Below, piece after piece: positions 22,515-32,449 of a stretch of 64,000 nt of DNA. Positions within the stretch are counted from its first letter, which is position 1, and each line of letters opens with the position of its first letter. Under the pieces are notes generated by a model. That model was not told where the DNA came from. It ran no database searches and saw only the letters and a list, made by a program, of their open reading frames with translations. The position numbers were made by a program, and so were the translations under genes. The stretch is from Flammulina velutipes (lineage: Eukaryota > Basidiomycota > Agaricomycetes > Agaricales > Physalacriaceae), in contig CM022377.1 in assembly GCA_011800155.1 (NCBI GenBank), positions 310,001-374,000 of the forward strand, given 5' to 3'.

Positions 22515-23748
22515 CTATACAACTGTGTCTTTGGGCTTCTTCTCATCTTCGCCGCCCTCAGCACTCTGGTCATAATCCTCCGCAATCCGAGCAATGTCCT
22601 TCTGTACCGTCTTTCTCTCCGCAATGAGCTCCAACCATTTATCAATATCTAGTCCTCTCGCAATATATGCTGCCTCTCTCCTCGCCGATATTGATCTATC
22701 CAGAACGGACGAGTAAGAAACCTCTCTTCCTTGATACAAAAACCTATGGGATATATTAGCACATAACAAGGGTGTCTGGTCGGGAGAGAGCGAACCATAG
22801 GTAGCCACAAATAACCGTGGAGAGACCCGAAAGATATGTTATAGGCTCCATGACCTCCCAGCCAAAGTCCCAGAATGTAAGCCGCGCTACGGTACCCCAG
22901 TACACCACGAGCATGCCGAACCCGCTCAGCGCCATTCGACGCGCGCCACGGTGGGCTTCATGGTCGCAGTCGGCTTTGAGCTTCTCCATCGAGGAAAGCT
23001 GGGCATTAATTATGGAGAGCCTTCGACGCATGAAGATGGTGCGGTCTGCGAAGGTGGGTACGCGCACGCGGATAGACTTGATGTTGTCGTCCTGGGGGTG
23101 CGTTTCGTCTTCGGGGTATTTGAAGGAGATGGTAAACTCTGCTGTTCGGGCGGCATCCCGGATGAAATCACCGACGTCTGTTGAGTCGGACCATTCGTAG
23201 CCTTTGTGGTGAGAATCGGGGGTACTTTCGAAGGATATTTCGGGTGGCGTGGATTTGCGCGGGGTACGGAGGAAGCTTATGACGAGGCGGCTCACGTGGG
23301 ATAGAGGCTGCGAGGGATGGAGGAGGATGACGAGGGGGAGGGACGGCTGAGAGGGAGAAGATGGATCGTTGGCTGTCTTCTTTAATGCCATAAGAGGAAG
23401 GATTAGTTTAAAAAGGTGTGATCTCGTTGGTAGAATTTTTCCTGGAGAGTGTTAGGATTTGGCTACAATGTGGCGCGAGATATGCATACCCATCCCATCC
23501 TCTATACCCTCAAGCTCATCTTCGGAGGGCTCGATATTGTTTTTTTCTCCGGATTTCCAAGACGCCTTGGGCCCTGCGCCATGGAGGAATTGCGAGTGGG
23601 ATACGTTGAGGTCGTCGCCTTTTACTGTTCTGCTTGCAAAAGTTCGTCTCTGAGGGAAGCCCAAGACCGAGGAAAGCCATAGGTTGTTACGAGCTGTCGT
23701 AACTGGTATTTGGGAGGGTATTTTGGAACATAGCGCACGGAGTAGCAT
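22515..23748 (-). CDS. Mitochondrial calcium uniporter (MCU) family pore protein
   Basis: Exons 23490-23748, 22796-23441 and 22515-22743 encode 377 residues. The N-terminus MLLRALCSKIPSQIPVTTAR...RRTFAS is a mitochondrial presequence. GKILPTRSHLFKLILPL and the following beta-rich domain precede a coiled coil (RRRLSIINAQLSSMEKL), TM1 (MALSGFGMLVVYWGTVARLT), the pore signature, and TM2 (YLSGLSTVICGYLWFLYQGRE). A C-terminal helix (SISARREAAYIARGLDIDKW) follows. This is the MCU architecture, for calcium entry across the inner membrane. The signature reads WEVMEP (22846-22860) where the family normally has WDxxEP, so the outer acidic ring is Glu, not Asp. I recall a proposal that most higher-fungal MCU homologues are a divergent paralogue lineage, so function as a calcium uniporter is not certain. 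Confidence 0.92.
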
Positions 23749-24266
23749 GAGAGCAAGCGTGGAGGACGCGGTCCACCATGATGTCAATACGCAAACCAAG
23801 AATATTCTGACGTCAGAGAACCGATCATCAGTACGTTCGGAAAGTGACCGTTTTCCTTCGGATTCCAGCCACAATAATGAAGATGTCCGTAGTACGTACG
23901 AAGTAGATGGTTTCAAGGATAGGAAAATAACCATAACATCTATTTTCCTACCACTACGTCCTAGCCTGGGAAATTTACAGAAATCCACAATACTCAAAAC
24001 CAGGAGGTTTATGATATCGAGAGTGAAACTGATGGATGTCCGTGTCGCCTTAAGTACCATGTTCATTGCTCCCAGAGCGCTGAGCGCTGAGCACCGATAC
24101 AATCATCTCTTCAGGTATTCACAAGGGATTCGGGGAACGATGCAAATTGATCCGTGGGCGGGGAACGTACGGGGTAAGTAATTCCGGCAATGAAGTGTAG
24201 CCGGTGCACTTGTGATTCAAGTTGTCTTGCTCTCTCTCTCACCTTCCATCATCCTCGCTCACAAAT

Positions 24267-25612
24267 ATGACTGTCGACCTATCTAAAGCTGTTGGATTCT
24301 CTCAGCCCGACAAGGAGGTCGGTCCTTCCCACCTTCAACACAACCCGTCAAACTAATTGTGCACTAGGTATCCTGGAACAAGCGTGATCTCTTGACCTAC
24401 GCGGTCGGCGTAGGCGCAAAGCAGGATGACTTCCCTTTTGTTTATGGTACGTCTCTTGTCTGAAAGTCTAGAAGGGCTCTAAACACGTTCATAGAACTAA
24501 GTAAGACCGATTTCATTTCTGGATGATTGCTTGTCGTCTTACTGTTCTCTAGGCGACAATTTCTCTGCTTTACCCACATACCCAGTCGTCCTTGGACTCA
24601 AAGGGAATGACCAAGACGTCAACTTGTTCGCTGACCGTGTCAGTGGCGGTGACAAGGTTCCCGGCCTACCTGAACTGAATCCTAACCGTATTGTGAGTAC
24701 ATGTATTCAATCGACTGTCAGCTTCCTTTGACGTTCGTCAAGGTGCACGGTAGCCAGTCTATCGAGATCCTCAAGAAGCTTCCACTCGTCAGTGGACCTG
24801 GGTGGAAGTTGAAATCTCGATACACAGGCGTGTCAGAAAACAGTGAGTTGTCATTCTCTCTACTTATGACCTTGCTAACAATAATTCTAAAGAAAGCGGG
24901 ATTGTTCTCATGATGGAGAATACACTCGTCGCTCCCGATGGCACTCCTTATGCAAAGCTATACGTATGTCCCTTACTGCTAACGTCTGGGAGCGCCCTTC
25001 ACTAAGTCTCACCAAGGGGTCTTCCTTCAACCTCGGCGCCAAGGGTGATGGATCCAACTACACAAAATTCATCGCTGGACCACCCTCCGCCAAACCAATT
25101 CCGAAGGACAAGCAACCTGACTGGATTATCAAGGATCAGACTACCCCAGAACAAGCCATTGTTTTCCGACTCAGCGGGGACTACAACCCTCTACACATCG
25201 GTTGGTTCCCTGCTGAAACCTCCGAGATATATCGCTCATAATTTGTTAGACCCAACAATAGGCCAGGCGGCTGGCTTCGGCGGTGTTATTCTCCATGGAC
25301 TATCGACCTACGGGTTTGCAGCTCGCGGACTGATCAAGACCATTGCGGGGAATGACCCTGACGCGCTCAAGCTCTTCGGGGTACGCTTTACGGCGCCAGT
25401 GAAGCCCGGAGACGCGTTGGAAACTCATGCATGGGAAGTCGGACCCGGACCCAATGGTACAACTGAAATTACATTCATCACGAAGAACACGAAAACAGGA
25501 AAGGTGTGTAGACACATCTATGAACCTATCATTTTCTTGACAAACTTTCTATCAGGTCGCTTTGGGTGGAGGTATCGCGTATATCAAGAAATCCTCGAAA
25601 TCCAAATTGTAA
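24267..25612 (+). CDS. Peroxisomal MaoC-type enoyl-CoA hydratase 2
   Basis: Nine exons (24267-24317, 24368-24446, 24495-24500, 24553-24692, 24743-24842, 24893-24963, 25017-25200, 25250-25503, 25556-25612) give 313 residues in perfect phase. The N-terminal hot-dog half includes YAVGVGAKQDD and LPTYPVVLGLKG. The C-terminal half carries the hydratase-2 signature LSGDYNPLHIDP with its catalytic Asp and His, then GFGGVILHGLSTYG. The protein ends in SKSKL, a perfect PTS1 peroxisomal signal. It therefore corresponds to the C-terminal hydratase domain of the multifunctional Fox2/MFE-2 enzyme, encoded alone. It hydrates trans-2-enoyl-CoA to (3R)-hydroxyacyl-CoA in peroxisomal beta-oxidation or related steps. 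Exon 3 is a 6-nt microexon. Its stop is 24 bp from the stop of the convergent dioxygenase gene. Confidence 0.95.
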
Positions 25613-25636
25613 TTGTAGTTTCTCCACTAAGCATAT

Positions 25637-26967
25637 TTACGTGTTTGTAGTTTGTCCTCGAAGTATCCTTCCACGGTCCCATAACGCGTCACCCTCAATG
25701 TAACATCCTTTCAACCATCGATTTGCCCCTCCATCCTCGGTACCTGGTATGGCGTTGAACGCAGTCCTGGCATGCAAAACGCGACGATTGTCAAATATCA
25801 CAGCGTCGCCTTCCTTCAACGTGTATGTGTAGGTGTTCTCCGGGTCATTCAAATATTCGGTGAACTTGCGCAGGGCAGAATAAAAGGCTGGCGGAGTCGA
25901 GACGAGCAAGGGAGCTTGGAATGGTGGCGAGTAGTTGATCTGGGAAATGGTTTCACCGTCAACGGCTAGCTGAATAGTCGGGTGTTCGAAATGAAGGTGA
26001 TGGCCGTCGTTGATATAGTGGAATGGGACGATGGTACGCGTCAATAGGGTGAAATCGGATGGGTCCTCTGCGCGCATGCGTTCTGCTGCATATAGAGAGT
26101 CGACGAAGATGGACGCCCCGCCTTCCACTCTATTTCGAAGAGAATGCAATATTTGGTATTGTGGTGGATTCTGGAAGTACCTAGATGTCGAGTAAAATAA
26201 GTACCAGTAAACTCAGAGAGACAGAAGGGAACAGACAGTAAATCCATATGCAGGCCAAGATCTAAGTTTGTGTATGCAATGTTCCGACTATCGGCGATGT
26301 TCTTCACGTCCCAGAGGCGCCCATAGAAGGTTTCGCGTATTTCGCTGAACTTCTCTGCGAGGATGCGTAGTTCGCAGGTTAGAGAATCCGTTTCCTGGGT
26401 GGGGACGCCTTGCTATATAGAGATGAGTTATTCCCTTTGTTTCGAATTTTATTGAATACATACAACGAAGAGAATGCCATATTCGCAGATGTGGTTTATC
26501 GCAGTTAGCAGGCCAGATGGGGTCCCAAGGGAATCATAAGGAATATAAAGGTCTGCAGACCCGGTAATGGTCGAGCGCTTCCATGGCTTTCGACGGACGT
26601 CTTTGTGGAACTGGGCCAACGACGCAGCTGATGAGTGTGCCTGCAGAAAGGTCCAGGCGAAGTGTGAGCGATGGCCATCTATCCAGGTAATATCTACTCC
26701 GGTGTCAGAGACGATAACATTCTGCTGTAGCGGGCAAACGTCTAGGGATACATCCGAGCTCCGATGAAGCTTTTGACGCGTCGAGGGATGGACACATGCA
26801 GAAGATTGGCATGAATCCCGTAACCAGACGTAAGGAAATGTCTGGTTCAACGGTTCGATATAAATGCCAGATTTCCCAAGTGTGTAATTGAGTGTAGTCA
26901 AGGACCTCTGAGCATAGCGGAATCTTCTGAGTGGGACTTTGCCCAAGTTGAGGTGGTGGAGGATCAT
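25637..26967 (-). CDS. 2-oxoglutarate/Fe(II) dioxygenase, gamma-butyrobetaine / trimethyllysine hydroxylase family
   Basis: Exons 26464-26967, 26237-26412 and 25637-26180 encode 407 residues from the ATG at 26967 (a farther ATG lies at 27009). The N-terminal domain contains YVWLRDSCQSSACVHP with a Cys/His set as in the zinc-binding domain of BBOX1. The TauD-like catalytic domain has the H-x-D pair in LGLHMDLL, and the distal His in FDNRRVLHARTAF followed by the 2-oxoglutarate-binding Arg region. The family hydroxylates gamma-butyrobetaine (or trimethyllysine) in carnitine synthesis; which substrate is used cannot be told from sequence. It is head-to-head with methionine aminopeptidase (40 bp between starts) and tail-to-tail with the peroxisomal hydratase. 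Confidence 0.9.
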
Positions 26968-27007
26968 TAAGCTCAATTGCCGGTCTGAACTGCCGGTGCG
27001 TCTCTGC
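26968..27007. promoter_or_regulatory. Compact divergent promoter, dioxygenase / methionine aminopeptidase
   Basis: Only 40 bp separate the two chosen start codons (minus 26967, plus 27008). An additional in-frame minus ATG at 27009-27007 overlaps the plus ATG at 27008-27010 in the sequence CATG. The 5' UTRs must overlap the opposing gene. Confidence 0.55.
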
Positions 27008-28256
27008 ATGAACCTCTCACGCGTTTTCGCCAGTAAATTGCTTCCTCGTCGCAGCTTCGCTCAAGCGTCCAGATTTCTATCAACATTTGTGCCAATCGAC
27101 GACCCAGATAATCTTGGAAACTATAATGTCATTCTTCCGGAGGAGCCCTACGTTTTTGGCGTTTCGCACATTCGACCACGACCTGTTCCGTCCCATATAA
27201 AGCAGCCTGCGTACGTCTCTGGCGGACAGGAACCTCTTGGGAAAGGAATTATTCCACTTGGAGGCATCGAGGAAGAACTCGTAAGGAGAGCTGCGGCGTT
27301 GGCTAGCGAGACCAGAAATTTCGCTGGCTCGCTCGTCAAGGTATGTTAACAAAATTCTGTTAGGCCTCAATTAATTATGGAACAATAGGTAGGAACTACG
27401 ACGGACGCTATCGATGCCGCAGTGCATGATTTTATTATCAAGCGCGGCGCGTATCCTTCACCTCTCTTGTACAAAGGATTCCCAAAGGCCATATGCACCA
27501 GCGTGAATAATGTTGTCGCCCACGGAATACCTGACGAGTATCAGCTCGCAGATGGTGACATTATCAATATCGATATCACCGTCTATCTGGATGGATATCA
27601 CGGAGATACCTCCCAGACGTTCCTTGTTGGAAATGTAGTACGTTCCCTCATCTACTTGTATTCTTGAGCTTTGGTTGACCCTCTATCTCAGGACGCACAA
27701 GGTCAAGCACTATGTGAGCTCACCAACCAGGCGCTCGATGCTGGTATAGAAGCGTGCGGTCCAGGAAAACCATTTCGCGACATCGGACGCGCCATCCATG
27801 CCCTTGTGAACAAGCCTTTCCGAGGAATGGACTTTTCGATATCACAGCAGTTCACCGGCCATGGTATTGGGACGGCTTTTCATACCCCTCCTTGGATAAT
27901 ACACACAGGCCAGTTCGTCTGTTCACAGCCCTTGTTGGAGTCGCTGATAAACCGCAGATAATGAAGAACCAGAAGTAATGAAGCCGGGCCACTGCTTTAC
28001 CATCGAGGTAAGCCATCTTTCATGTATCCGGCGGACGGAGCTGAACGAACGAACGCCTTAGCCCCCCATAATACACGGCACTGACCCTCGAAGCTGGATA
28101 TTTCCTGATGGATGGACTGCTAGCACCGAGGTAGAGCAACCCTTTTTAGTGTGTGTTAGCTAGCTGAACGGCCTTCGCAGAACTGTGCGAGGAGTGCACA
28201 AGCGGAACACATGGTTTTAATCACCAACTCCGGTGCAGAGGTTCTCACCAAATGAA
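27008..28256 (+). CDS. Methionine aminopeptidase type 1, mitochondrial (MAP1D-like)
   Basis: Six exons encode about 329 residues. The N-terminus MNLSRVFASKLLPRRSFAQA is a mitochondrial signal, and no zinc-finger region is present, unlike cytosolic Map1. Metal-binding residues are in place: His in NVVAHG, Asp-Asp in IDITVYLDGYHGD, His in FTGHGIG, Glu in HCFTIEP, and Glu in SAQAEHMVL. The enzyme removes the initiator Met from organelle-made proteins. Five introns are inferred; the third or fourth (27909-27956) starts with GC rather than GT. The PPIIHGTDPRSWIFP exon is flanked by good GT-AG sites. The stop is TGA 28254-28256. Confidence 0.93.
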
Positions 28257-28593
28257 CACCTTCGACGACAACGACGACGACGACGCGTTGGCCTAGTACT
28301 CGGACTCCGAGAAATTGATTCCGTCAGAGAATCAGATGCACAGGCCTAAGCTATGTAGTTGATAGATGGTTGGATGGCGCGACGAAGAGATGGATAGATA
28401 ATTATCATCGGGCAACAGTAGTTATGCATCAAGTCGTTCCTATTGTCCAATATGCGAGGTATAAGCGAATGCGTACTATATGAGTGCTGCGTTATTATGG
28501 AGTATCAATGGATGGGTCTGACGAACAAAATGAGCGACGCGCAAGGCAGGCCAGGTAAGATGAGCTAACCATATGCATTGGCATGTGAATGTC
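28257..28593. other. Convergent intergenic region
   Basis: This is the shared 3' region of the methionine aminopeptidase and Cys-rich protein genes. It contains a short ACG trinucleotide run near 28265-28286 and otherwise nothing recognisable. Confidence 0.6.
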
Positions 28594-28983
28594 TCATGTC
28601 TTTGGTGTCGTCGAGGGTGGGATGCTCATCGGTTCTGAGGGTTGCATGGGAGCATTAGGATCCTTCGTCTTTTCCATATCTTTGCGTACGGTCTCGTCAA
28701 AAGCGTCGTCGTCAAAAGACTTTGAGCAGCATTGAGTACAGCATCCGCGTTGCGAATTGCTCCCTCCAGAACCGAAACTCGCTGAAACCTGGGTTTAGCT
28801 ACGTTATCCTCGGAGAGTCCAATACCACTCACTCGTATTGCACCATGTTGCGAGTGCCGAAAAGCCGCAAGCACCTTCAGAGGACAGTTGTGTTAGTTTG
28901 CGCCCCTAGACTTGGATATCCTTTATTCGTCGATGGCGCTTACAGCAAAGTCCACAGCATGCGGCCCCGGCGTCTTCTGACAT
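28594..28983 (-). CDS. Small Cys-rich protein with SFDDDAFD motif
   Basis: Exons 28944-28983, 28833-28874 and 28594-28781 encode 89 residues; no single frame shows the gene. The N-terminal third is Cys-rich (MSEDAGAACCGLCCACGFSA, then ATWCNT), a Gly/Ser linker follows (SFGSGGSNSQRG), then CCTQCCSKSFDDDAFD and a charged, Pro-rich tail. The doubled cysteine pairs around a short hydrophobic segment suggest a palmitoylated or membrane-associated peptide, or a metal binder. I recall similar short proteins from other basidiomycete genomes but know of no assigned function. Exon 3 uses the second of two adjacent AG acceptors; only this choice keeps the CC...CC pattern. Confidence 0.72.
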
Positions 28984-30006
28984 TTCAGTAGTTCAAAGTA
29001 GATCAGTGACAATAAGTAGTAGAGTTCGCGTAACGAATCGATACAATCGAGACGAGCGAGGAAGAGATGTATTGATCTATTTATATCCATTTGTATGCAC
29101 TTGCTTTCAAATATTCAATATTGCACAGCCATTGATCTGAAGTGTGGCGTGTCTACTTAACTATACTAGAAGGTGGCGCAGGCTCCCACGGAATTCATAA
29201 ATAACGTACGGAGTGCGGTAAATCTTTATTTTTGGACGATTTAACGTTTTCCTGTCGCGCTCAATGTCACAGAACGTCACTTCCAAAAGGTCGAATGGTA
29301 TGCTTCAGGCGAGTGGCGTCTATGGCATATGTAAACGGAGGAAGTTAACCGCCGAAAATGAGCCCATTTCTAGATCCTTCCTCAGGCTATTAGCTATCAT
29401 AGCGTGATAATTATCACCGCTACTTCTTCGGCTGGGTTCTTTGAGGTAGCAATCTCTCTCGTCCTCTTGCGTGTACGTAGGGTAAACATAATGATTAAAG
29501 GATGGTTCACCTAAAGAAGGACAGACCTATGTAGCCCTGCTATTGCCGAACCCTCAAAAAATGATTATCCACGATAATCCAAGTGGCTGAGCGCAGATCC
29601 TGATAGCGCTGAAACGCCACCAGTCCCACCGTTCTTCATTTTGTTCACCTTTCGTCACCTGTGTGATGGCTACGCCGCCACGATGCGCGGGATGAGCAGT
29701 GAGCTTGACGACGGCCCCATCAGATGAATACATCGGCCAGCAAGCGAATGTCAACTCACCAAACGTTGTTCAGGACTTGTTCAGGAGTGTTCAAAACAGG
29801 TTGTAAAGTTGTATCGGTGCCTGTGGCACGACTTTAGTTGCAGAAAGTACAAGTAAGTAACGGATATGCATGAATAAGTAGGAGCGTATAGACAAATGAT
29901 TAATTAAGACGACAACCAGAGAATGATGATGATAATGAGGATCATGCTGGAGAGCCTGAGGAATGAGATTGAGGTAAAGAGAATGGACGATGATGAAGAG
30001 AATATC
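28984..30006. other. Intergenic, about 1 kb
   Basis: This is the promoter side of the Cys-rich gene and 3' flank of the next gene. It contains a perfect double-GATA palindrome (annotated separately) and a near-tandem TTGTTCAGGA repeat (29766-29775, 29777-29786). A minus frame at 29554-29754 has weak coding character and an AG|GT context, but I could not build a gene from it. Confidence 0.5.
29404..29417. promoter_or_regulatory. Palindromic double GATA site
   Basis: GTGATAATTATCAC is a 14-bp perfect palindrome with two GATA cores facing in opposite directions. It lies 421 bp upstream of the start of the minus-strand Cys-rich gene. Fungal GATA factors (nitrogen, iron, light) bind such pairs; occupancy here is inference. 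Confidence 0.45.
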
Positions 30007-30950
30007 CTATAATGACCGCAAGCGGCTCAGGATATCTGCGTAGTTCGTATCTTCCAACCGTCTCCCGCCCTTTTCCAATACCCATCGTTTGCTGTACCGT
30101 TTCGGCGGATACGCCTGGTACTGCATTCCCTGATTCTTTGACCAAGCAAACTCCTGGAGTATGTCCGACTCCTCCGAATGTGCCTGCTCTTCTTCGAAAT
30201 CGTCCTCCTCCAGAATTTCAAACTCCTCATCATCCGTGGTGCTATCCGTTTCGCTGGATAACAGAGAGGAGGACGAGGAGTCTGGATATGACGTGCGTAG
30301 GAAGCAAATCTCTACCTCGTCTGCCGACTCTGATATTTTCTTCTCTGAAGAGAGAATGGACACGGGTGGGCGCCTTGGGCCAGGGATGAGGTCGTCTGGG
30401 ATAGTCTCACCCAAATGCCGGCGGAGCTTCGAGAGCCGCTTACGCCGCGCCGTAGTCGGGGTGGGCGGTTGGGGGAGGATAGAAGATACGATAGAGGACA
30501 TAGAAGTTTCCCTCTTGGGCGCGGAAGGAGGAGCAAGCGCTTCGGGACTGGTAAGGAGGACCAGTTTGGATCGTGATCGTGGTTCCAGTGGTGGTGCCTC
30601 CACTGCGGGAGCGACAGAGACGCTAGGAGTGACAGAGATGGTAGGGAGTTGAGGTTTAGGACATGAAGGTAGCGGCCGTTTGGGCAGACGGCGCACAGGA
30701 CACGAAGCGGAAGGAGACGTTGGTCTTGGCACTGGAGGTAAAGGTCGGGCAGCGCGCGCACTGTTCGAGCGCGTTACCGTATTACCACTTCGTGTGCTCG
30801 ATGAGGATGAATGGCCCTACTAGAAGTTAGGTTATGGCTTCAAAACAGGTTGTAAGGACTTACGTCGTTCGAACCATTGCTACTACTTGACTCGCTAGTA
30901 GTAGGAGAGCCAGTCTCTGTATGGCGCATATTCGACGCGATGCCAGTCAT
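30007..30950 (-). CDS. Unknown acidic/Pro-rich protein with conserved-looking C-terminus
   Basis: Exons 30864-30950 and 30007-30816 encode 298 residues from ATG 30950. The N-terminal half is Ser/Pro/Arg-rich and low complexity (SARAARPLPPVPRPTSPSAS). The middle has RRKRLSKLRRHLGETIPDDL. An acidic run follows (EEFEILEEDDFEEEQ). The C-terminus is ordered and basic: MQYQAYPPKRYSKRWVLEKG, then DTNYADILSRLRSL. I do not recognise a domain. The C-terminal block has the look of a short binding motif kept under constraint, so it is the part to search with. The intron ends with a TAGTAG double acceptor; the second site is required by phase. Confidence 0.72.
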
Positions 30951-31579
30951 TGAGACGTGGTTCAAGATGATAGAATGGTGGATGTCAAGTGAAGGGGACA
31001 CAAGAATGTAAGAAGAAAACAAAGAAAGCGAAGTGAAGGATTATAAGGGTACAAAGACAAGACAGGATACAGGGTCAACCACTTTCGAGTCTTGTTTTAC
31101 ATACGCGTCCCAGATCTCCCGCTGCGATTTCGATCAATCCAGATTTAGCCCCATCAGGAACTGCACGACAAAACGAGTTATCCCATAAGGGTCAATTTCG
31201 GCCAAGGCCAGTCTCGATGTCGGGACTTTCGCACTCCTTCGCGAAGAGCTACAACTGAGCAAATTAGCAGGCGGGACTATGAATAATATGAAGAGGGAAG
31301 ATGCTCCAAGATATTTGCGAGAAGGTCCTATCCAAGTTCCCTTAACATGAAGAGTAAGCTGCATGTGAAGATGTGCTTTAGATGTGCTCAATATCGAGGT
31401 CAAGCGCGTGTCGGGTCGATGCCGCGTACGGATTCCCCGGACCGCCTACCATTTCAGGAGGCCTTTGGACGCCGTCGCTCGTCGCATTCGGAATACTATT
31501 TGACATCAAGCAGCATAGCATTTTGTTAACACCCGCCAATTCAAATATACTCGACTGCGCCAGACTACGCCACCAACTG

Positions 31580-31760
31580 TGCTTGCGATGGGGCGCGCGC
31601 GGGGAGCCCCAGGATTTCCGAAGGTACATCTTGGGGTCGGTAGACCGCCGCGCCAATCATGATGGTCTCACCGATGGTGGTCGCAATGATCAACACGAGG
31701 TGATAGTCTTGCGCCAGCGGGCGGGCACGAGGCGCGAATGAAACCTACGTACATGCATCG
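31580..31760 (-). pseudogene. Possible relic of a membrane-protein gene
   Basis: After an acceptor-like TACGTAG the minus strand is open for about 55 codons, reading VSFAPRARPLAQDYHLVLII, then a hydrophobic run through IGETIMIGAAVYRPQDVP. A stop follows and I found no in-phase partner exons. Treated as a fragment of unknown family. Confidence 0.25.
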
Positions 31761-32449
31761 ATGGTGCAGCAGTGAAAGCGCGTCAAACAAGAGAAAGAGA
31801 CATGCAGACAAGTGGGAGCGCGGATCAAACACACGAGGCACATTTGTAGCCTCGGACGTCGGGATGTGGCCGAATCCGGCAATGCTTCGTGTTATCTCTG
31901 AGCTCAGTCGAATGGATATCTTGTTGACAAGATCGACCCCGCCGCAGGATTGTTGACGTTTAACCGTGAGTAACTCAGAGGCGCGCCCTCAAACGTGATG
32001 GTTGCTTCAATTCTTGTTGAAAAATTCTGCATCTACACGGATCTACTAGTTTCAGTTAATGAGCCCGACCCAGGTCCGACGCAAGGCTGATACACTCAAC
32101 AAAGAAAATACGCACACAGCTTGAAGACGTTGTCAAATACCTTGAGAAAGCTTTGGGTGGTGATCGGGATCGGGCGGGATACTGGTGTGTGGCTTTGCTT
32201 TCCCCTCGAGCCTCGACGGCCCTTCAAGCCTTAGTGCGTACATAGGAAAGGGGTGTCAGACGTGGGTCAAGTGTCACCACCCACCAAGCCTCGAGTAAGG
32301 AAATGACTTATCACCAATCACTATCACCAGGTAATCGCCGAAAGGAACGATAACATTTGAGGCGTGGTTTGTATTGTGTTCCAGAGCCGTCGGCCGCATC
32401 TACTCTGTGCGGAGAATGACATGCCAAATGCCTGACAACGCGCGCTGAT

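Noticed and set aside
22515..23748. Function as a bona fide EMRE-dependent calcium uniporter
   Set aside because: The fold is clear, but the altered WEVMEP signature and the possibility of a fungal paralogue lineage do not allow this stronger claim.
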